Shown here: piece after piece, positions 54,904 through 58,550 of the stretch
Position numbering within the stretch: position 1 is the first letter of the stretch
Layout: the number at the start of each line of letters is the position of its first letter
Origin: Peptococcaceae bacterium
GTDB lineage: Bacteria > Bacillota > Desulfitobacteriia > Desulfitobacteriales > Syntrophobotulaceae
NCBI GenBank assembly: GCA_012517475.1
Contig: JAAYUV010000018.1
Span: 1 to 58,550 of the forward strand
Reading direction: 5' to 3'
DNA length: 58,550 nucleotides
Program-made: the position numbers and the translations under genes
Notes under the pieces: generated by a model
Seen by the model: the letters and a program-made list of their open reading frames with translations, nothing else
The model's database searches: none
Told to the model about the DNA's origin: nothing

Positions 54904-55429
54904 GTGTGCGCTCCATATATACTTCGCAGAAATCATCGCCCCTGCGTTGCGATGTAAGACAACAGACTAACCATATGCGAAAGCCTCTGGGGGACAATAG
55001 TAGTCGGTAAAGTCAGGATTAGACAGCGAATGTTGTCGAGTAGCCTGGTGTCAGGCTATATATGGTAAAGCCTGTGGGCGCTTCCGGCATCAGTTTAACC
55101 ATTTTGCCTGCCTGAGTACAGCTTGAGGGATCCGCTTTCCGTGTCTACTACATCTGCGGCAATCCGCATTTTCATGTCAGCATGTATCACAGAAAACGAA
55201 GAAGAAGCTCGGCAAGCCCTATTCACCGATTGTCACTGTCATGCTGGGCATCAACCGGCGTCAGATACCCCTATGCAAATACTGCTTTGCTCATGTCGAG
55301 GCTGACATGTTTCAGCTTAATCAGAAGAAAAGACGATAACTTATTTGGAATATGGAGAGCCTTATGCGGTGAAAGTCGCTTGTACGGTTCGGGAAGGGGC
55401 GGGTTACTTTGTTAACCCGCCTATTTCAT
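54904..55429 (+). mobile_element. Group II intron, shortened copy 2
   Basis: Same element as copy 1, about 280 bases further on and inserted just upstream of the M23 ribosome site. It shares the preceding exon bases CGCACGTT with copy 1. Domain V is altered (GAGCCTTATGCGG), breaking a stem pair, so it is probably dead. The protein remnant 55202-55339 is open: KKLGKPYSPIVTV, INRRQIPLCKYC, FAHVEADMFQLNQ. About 526 bases; it also lacks the stretch near GATCTATGGCTGAGTGACGC present in copy 1. Confidence 0.75.
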
Positions 55430-55548
55430 TTTTATTGTGTGGATTCTCAATATCCAAATAAATAGCTATCACTAATTATATTTTGTTTCTTTTTCCTATC
55501 ATTTTCCATACGCCGCACGGCGTATCTTTTCGACTCCATTCTCTATTT

Positions 55549-56006
55549 TCATTCCTTTTTGTGTATTAATTGAATCAATTCTACCTGGGTAGATACCCCC
55601 AATTTCCTGTAAATATTTTCAAGATGCTTCTTCGCCGTAGATTCGGCAATATGTAAACAAGATGCAATTTGCTTCCGGGTATGGCCTTGGATTCGCAGTT
55701 TGAGTACTTCTTTTTCTCTAACTGTTAGTGTGTGTATGGATGGATTTTGATCATAATGGGTATTCATCTTAACCTCCTCCGGAGTTCCTGATGTTTCTGT
55801 CAATCGCTGTTCAACCTCTCCTTTACCAACTCCCGGATACTTACCAGGTCAAAAGGCTTTCTCACATAGACAATCCCAGGATCGATTTCGTTGATTTTTT
55901 CTACTATGTCTATATTGGAATAGGACGAAATCAAGATAATGGGTATTTTCGGCATACTTCTGTTGAAGCCATTCCAATCAAACCTTTCATTTTTTATGAT
56001 CTGCAA
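55549..56006 (-). pseudogene. Response regulator (REC-LuxR) missing its front half
   Basis: Two frames overlap by 4 bases (ATGA at 55800-55803). The upstream one (55800-56006) is the end of a receiver domain: KIPIILISSYSNIDIVEKIN, then YVRKPFD with the conserved lysine. The phospho-acceptor aspartate half is absent. The downstream one (55549-55803) is a LuxR-type helix-turn-helix (LTVREKEVLKLRIQGHTRKQ, IAESTAKKHLENIYRKLGV) and looks intact. Either a broken FixJ-like regulator or a translationally coupled remnant; the HTH part might still bind DNA. Confidence 0.65.
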
Positions 56007-56082
56007 ACGGAAAGAAAAGGATTAGCTGTACTTTCGTCGAAAACAATATACGCCTATCGAAATGATAAGGAAGGAGCTCTTA

Positions 56083-56619
56083 TTGGTGGACGGAGAACAA
56101 AGAAAATCAGACGATTTTAGAGAGATTGCAGAGAGTCTATATAAAGAGAACTATAAACATGTTTATAAAGTCGTCTTTTTTGCTGTACATGAAAAAAGTT
56201 CTGCTGATGATCTGGTTCAGGAAGCTTTTTACAAGGCTTTCAAAAACATTGACCAGTTGAGCGACGGTAAGAAATTCAAAGCATGGGTAACGGCTATCGC
56301 GATTAATCTTTGCAGAAACCATATGAAAGTAAGAAAAAATAAAGAATTGCCCTTGGAACATTTAGGTGAACATACGCCTGATGAAAGTGCAGAAAAACAA
56401 TTCATGCAAAATCTCGTAAGAAGTGAAATAGAGGGTATTTTTAAAGAGCTGAACTATGAGGAAAAAGAAATTATCCTCTTAAAATATCATTTCGGATTTA
56501 CCAGTAAAGAAATTGCAGAGTACTATAAGATCAGTATGGAAAACGTTAATGTGAAGCTATTCAGGGCCAAGAATAAATTTAAAGAAAAACACCAAAGACA
56601 ATCGGGGAAGGGGGCTTAA
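56083..56619 (+). CDS. ECF-type RNA polymerase sigma factor
   Basis: 178 residues from the TTG at 56083, 6 bases after AAGGAG; an ATG at 56062 is in frame but lacks a site. Region 2 (KHVYKVVFFAVHEKSSADDL, VQEAFYKAFKNI) and region 4 (ELNYEEKEIILLKYHFGFTS, KEIAEYYKISMENVNVKLFR) are both present. It would direct polymerase to a small stress regulon. The next gene, 2 bases later, is the probable anti-sigma factor. The promoter region overlaps the broken regulator upstream. Confidence 0.92.
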   Translation: MVDGEQRKSDDFREIAESLYKENYKHVYKVVFFAVHEKSSADDLVQEAFYKAFKNIDQLSDGKKFKAWVTAIAINLCRNHMKVRKNKELPLEHLGEHTPDESAEKQFMQNLVRSEIEGIFKELNYEEKEIILLKYHFGFTSKEIAEYYKISMENVNVKLFRAKNKFKEKHQRQSGKGA

Positions 56620-56621
56620 AT

Positions 56622-57491
56622 ATGCCGGACTATCGAGAAGATCAATTGGATGAGCTGTTGAAAGAAACCATTGAGTCTACTTTAGACGGTATTGAGGTTC
56701 CCCCGGTAGACAAAGAATGGGAAAAGTTCGACGCCAAATATGGAAATGTATTGTTCAATGACAATGAACGAGAACATTATTTGGCTGACCTCATTGTGCA
56801 GAAAACTCCCGGCTTAGGTGAGGAAAATCCAGCAATATATGTGCTGAAACCTCAAAATGCTACTTCGGAAGATCGTAAGAAAAGTGTCAAACCATATTCT
56901 TTAAGATTTCTTAGAAATATCGCAGCAGCCTGTATTTTGATTGCAATATTCACAATGATGATAGCTAAACCCCAAAAAGCTGCGGCCATGGGTGAATGGA
57001 TATTACAATTTTTCAAAGTCAAAACAGGGGAGACTACGGAGAATATTCAAAGATACCAGGGGTCTTCAGGACAACAAGCCGGCGAATATCAAGAAATTAA
57101 AACTGTGGAGGCAAATCTGGAAGAAGCGCAGAAGGCAAGCCCTTTCAGGATTGGTATACCAAGTTATCTTCCGGGTAATGTCACGGAAAGAAAAATTTAT
57201 TACGAGAAAGCCGGTGATATATTTTTGGTCCGGATCGAATATTATGAAGCCGGTCAAAAGGTTATCCTATTGAATCAAAAGAATATCAAAGGTGATAATG
57301 CCTTTTCTAAAGGAAACGATACCGATGATTCTCTGAGTAAAAGGATTAAAATCAAAGGAAACGAAGCCCTTTTATTTGAATATAAGAACAATACGCTTGA
57401 GATTGTATGGGATAACAACCGGGTTCTCTATCAATTAAGAGGGGAACTTCCGGCAGAGGAGTTAATCAAAATTGCCGAATCGATCGGGTAA
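56622..57491 (+). CDS. Probable anti-sigma factor with DUF4367-like domain
   Basis: 289 residues. Cytoplasmic N-terminal region (about 1-95), one membrane helix (about 103-119, NIAAACILIAIFTMMI), and an outside domain (about 170-289) of DUF4367 type: FRIGIPSYLPGNVTERKIYY, VILLNQKN, and LEIVWDNNRVLYQLRGELPA. The layout and the coupling to the sigma gene indicate that it holds the sigma factor at the membrane until a cell-surface signal arrives. The signal is unknown. Confidence 0.82.
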   Translation: MPDYREDQLDELLKETIESTLDGIEVPPVDKEWEKFDAKYGNVLFNDNEREHYLADLIVQKTPGLGEENPAIYVLKPQNATSEDRKKSVKPYSLRFLRNIAAACILIAIFTMMIAKPQKAAAMGEWILQFFKVKTGETTENIQRYQGSSGQQAGEYQEIKTVEANLEEAQKASPFRIGIPSYLPGNVTERKIYYEKAGDIFLVRIEYYEAGQKVILLNQKNIKGDNAFSKGNDTDDSLSKRIKIKGNEALLFEYKNNTLEIVWDNNRVLYQLRGELPAEELIKIAESIG

Positions 57492-57497
57492 GACAGA

Positions 57498-57525
57498 GGA
57501 GCCGCGGAAGCGGCTCCCTTCTACT
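57498..57525 (+). terminator. Terminator after the sigma/anti-sigma pair
   Basis: GGAGCCGC (57498-57505) and GCGGCTCC (57510-57517) form an 8-bp stem, followed by CTTCTACTTT. It lies between convergent genes. Confidence 0.75.
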
Positions 57526-57531
57526 TTCTGT

Positions 57532-57975
57532 TTAATACACCGTGATGCCGTTTGTGGTGGTGTAGAGATACTCGTAGTTGGCTCCGTTCTCGCAGTAATG
57601 TTTGGTAACTAAGCGGTAGGAATAACCTGACATAGCCGGGACCGTGATATTTTTGCCGATATAGTTCGAATAGGTATTGTAAAAAGGAATGGTCTGAATG
57701 GTGACCCAACTGCTGCCGTTCCAACGCTGCACGTTGATCTCCAGACCAATTTCAGGGACCGAATAGTAAGCATAGGTCTGGCAGCTGATGTAAAGGGTTG
57801 ACCCTCCGGCATCGGCAATATAGGATGTACCGTCCTGCAGCATGGTCATACTTTGCGTGCCATTTTGAACGGGGTTTTCCCGATCAATGGCGGAGGCGTT
57901 GGGGGCTGCCCAAACCGGGACGGCAACTAGGGTCAAAATAAGGGCCAAAACGAGAATCAGACTGGTTTTTCTCAT
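57532..57975 (-). CDS. Small secreted protein, unknown
   Basis: 147 residues with a classic signal peptide (MRKTSLILVLALILTLVAVP) and likely cleavage after VWAA. The mature part (about 120 residues) is tyrosine- and threonine-rich beta sequence with one cysteine pair (YISCQTYAYY, KHYCENGANYEYLY). GGAGG upstream. It resembles small secreted clostridial proteins of unknown role; it may be part of the ECF regulon next door (inference from place only). Confidence 0.7.
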   Translation of the reverse strand: MRKTSLILVLALILTLVAVPVWAAPNASAIDRENPVQNGTQSMTMLQDGTSYIADAGGSTLYISCQTYAYYSVPEIGLEINVQRWNGSSWVTIQTIPFYNTYSNYIGKNITVPAMSGYSYRLVTKHYCENGANYEYLYTTTNGITVY

Positions 57976-58276
57976 TGGAGAAACCTCCTTAAAAATATTT
58001 TCACTATTAAAGACAAACGACTCAGCAAAATCTTACAAAGATAATTAGAAAATTTTTGTATTTTTTTTGGGTAGGGAGAATGATGAAAGAAGCCATCTCC
58101 TGTATATTTTTAAGAGATGGCTCCTTTTCTTCTATCGTCTTTTTCTTGTTTTGAGTTTCACTAGGGATTACTGCCCTCGGCCGTAATCCTGTGACCGGCA
58201 AATAATGTCCGTAGCTATAAGTTTAAGCACAGAGTTGCTTAATTATATTACTATAGAAAATATTATAATCGTTTAA
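57976..58276. other. Intergenic region with one terminator-like hairpin
   Basis: 301 bases. AGCCATCTC (58091-58099) pairs with GAGATGGCT (58114-58122), followed by CCTTTTCTTC: a probable terminator for rightward transcription or for a leftward gene lost here. A GGATTAC...GTAATCC dyad lies at about 58166-58190. No gene seen. Confidence 0.5.
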
Positions 58277-58429
58277 CTATTTATTAAACTTCTCTAATAA
58301 ATCATTTAGCTTAAATGAATCTTTTGCTACTTTCCGGGTTGCTATTCCATCGGAAGTCAATTCATAAGCTCCATAAATTGACCCAACTATTCCATAAACT
58401 TTATTATCTTTAGCTAGTTTCTCCTGAAA
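58277..58429 (-). pseudogene. C-terminal gene fragment, unknown family
   Basis: From about 58429 to a TAG at 58277 the minus strand reads QEKLAKDNKVYGIVGSIYGA, then YELTSDGIATRKVAKDSFKL, then NDLLEKFNK. Good codon structure, but the front is cut off by different sequence at about 58430. No family recognised. It looks like the end of a gene split by an insertion. Confidence 0.45.
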
Positions 58430-58433
58430 AAGT

Positions 58434-58550
58434 CAGGGAATTTTACCAAAATAAAAAGGAATTCGAGGCCTCAAAATGGAAATAGTTAGCGCTAAAAACC
58501 CTTCCAAGAGGCGAATTCCTTTTAAATAAAGGTTCAACATCGCCTCAGAA
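58434..58550 (-). mobile_element. Possible insertion-sequence end at the window edge
   Basis: At the cut of the gene fragment lies CCTGAAAAAGTCAGG, a short hairpin of the kind found at ends of IS1182-like elements. Next comes AAAAGGAATTCG (58457-58468) repeated inverted in GAGGCGAATTCCTTTT (58512-58527). A minus-strand frame reads EAMLNLYLKGIRLLEGFLAL, then TISILRPRIPFYFGKIP, ending at 58437, and may be a transposase tail. The rest lies outside the window. Confidence 0.3.

Noticed and set aside
54320-55415. Open frames of 60-77 codons within the two intron copies
   Set aside because: They read structured intron RNA sequence; the only protein-like trace is the NRRxIPLCxxC end of the intron protein in another frame.

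Overview
The window looks like a chromosomal segment of an anaerobic, Gram-positive, spore-forming clostridium of the Peptococcaceae/Desulfitobacterium type. This is inferred from gene content only. The support is a sporulation-type ytxC next to thrS, T-box leaders on thrS and pheST, an infC-rpmI-rplT operon with an L20-type leader and an AUU start on infC, a class I hybrid-cluster protein (the strict-anaerobe type), UPF0237/UPF0210 genes, many TTG/GTG starts with strong GGAGG sites, and no outer-membrane genes. The genus cannot be fixed from the sequence alone.

Layout. 1-143 is the 3' part of a 5S rRNA and its terminator. 0.4-3.4 kb holds an M20 peptidase, a small membrane protein and a processive-type glycosyltransferase. 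3.5-7.4 kb (minus strand) is a MarR-controlled drug efflux operon: marR, a 14-TM DHA2 transporter, a very short HlyD-type adaptor and a lipoprotein adaptor. 7.6-8.4 kb is a seven-tRNA operon (Val, Asp, Phe, Gly, Cys, Leu, Val), followed by a transposase tail. 8.5-13.4 kb carries an ACT-ACT-metallo-beta-lactamase fusion and a polyamine pair (PLP decarboxylase plus spermidine synthase). 13.4-18.7 kb carries hcp, a diguanylate cyclase, a FetAB-type exporter and a cyclase-family hydrolase. 18.8-22.6 kb is sugar-phosphate metabolism (pgi, a wrecked glk, phosphoglucomutase). 22.8-24.4 kb is a gene graveyard (frameshifted response regulator, deleted histidine kinase, broken DMT transporter). 24.6-27.0 kb has an ArsR regulator under a very long perfect palindrome, a YkvI-type permease and a sensor-like membrane protein. 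27.1-42.3 kb is mostly core: ytxC, thrS, yhaM, a BMP lipoprotein, ktrAB, lysE, an XRE regulator, infC-rpmI-rplT, a TrmH methylase, a tiny yqzL, pheS-pheT and zapA.

After zapA the core is interrupted (42.3-45.6 kb) by an A+T-rich accessory island. It holds a single-gene OLD-like ATPase/TOPRIM protein followed at once by an attC-like folded site, a double zinc-ribbon protein, and several short hairpins with TCCT/TCCA loops. This is the most likely place for an undescribed mobile or defence system. 45.6-47.3 kb is the conserved ACT/UPF0210 pair. 47.3-54.9 kb is a minus-strand series of secreted or lipoprotein genes (beta-propeller-like proteins, a DUF4362-like protein, a broken M23 peptidase). 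54.0-55.4 kb holds two decayed group II introns. Removing the first exactly (54043-54626) rejoins the M23 reading frame on the other strand. 55.5-57.5 kb has a broken response regulator and an ECF sigma/anti-sigma pair. The right end has a small secreted protein, a gene fragment and what may be an insertion-sequence edge.

Across the window, pseudogenes and deletion scars are unusually frequent for such a mix of core genes. All calls come from reading the sequence and the translations; no database search was run.
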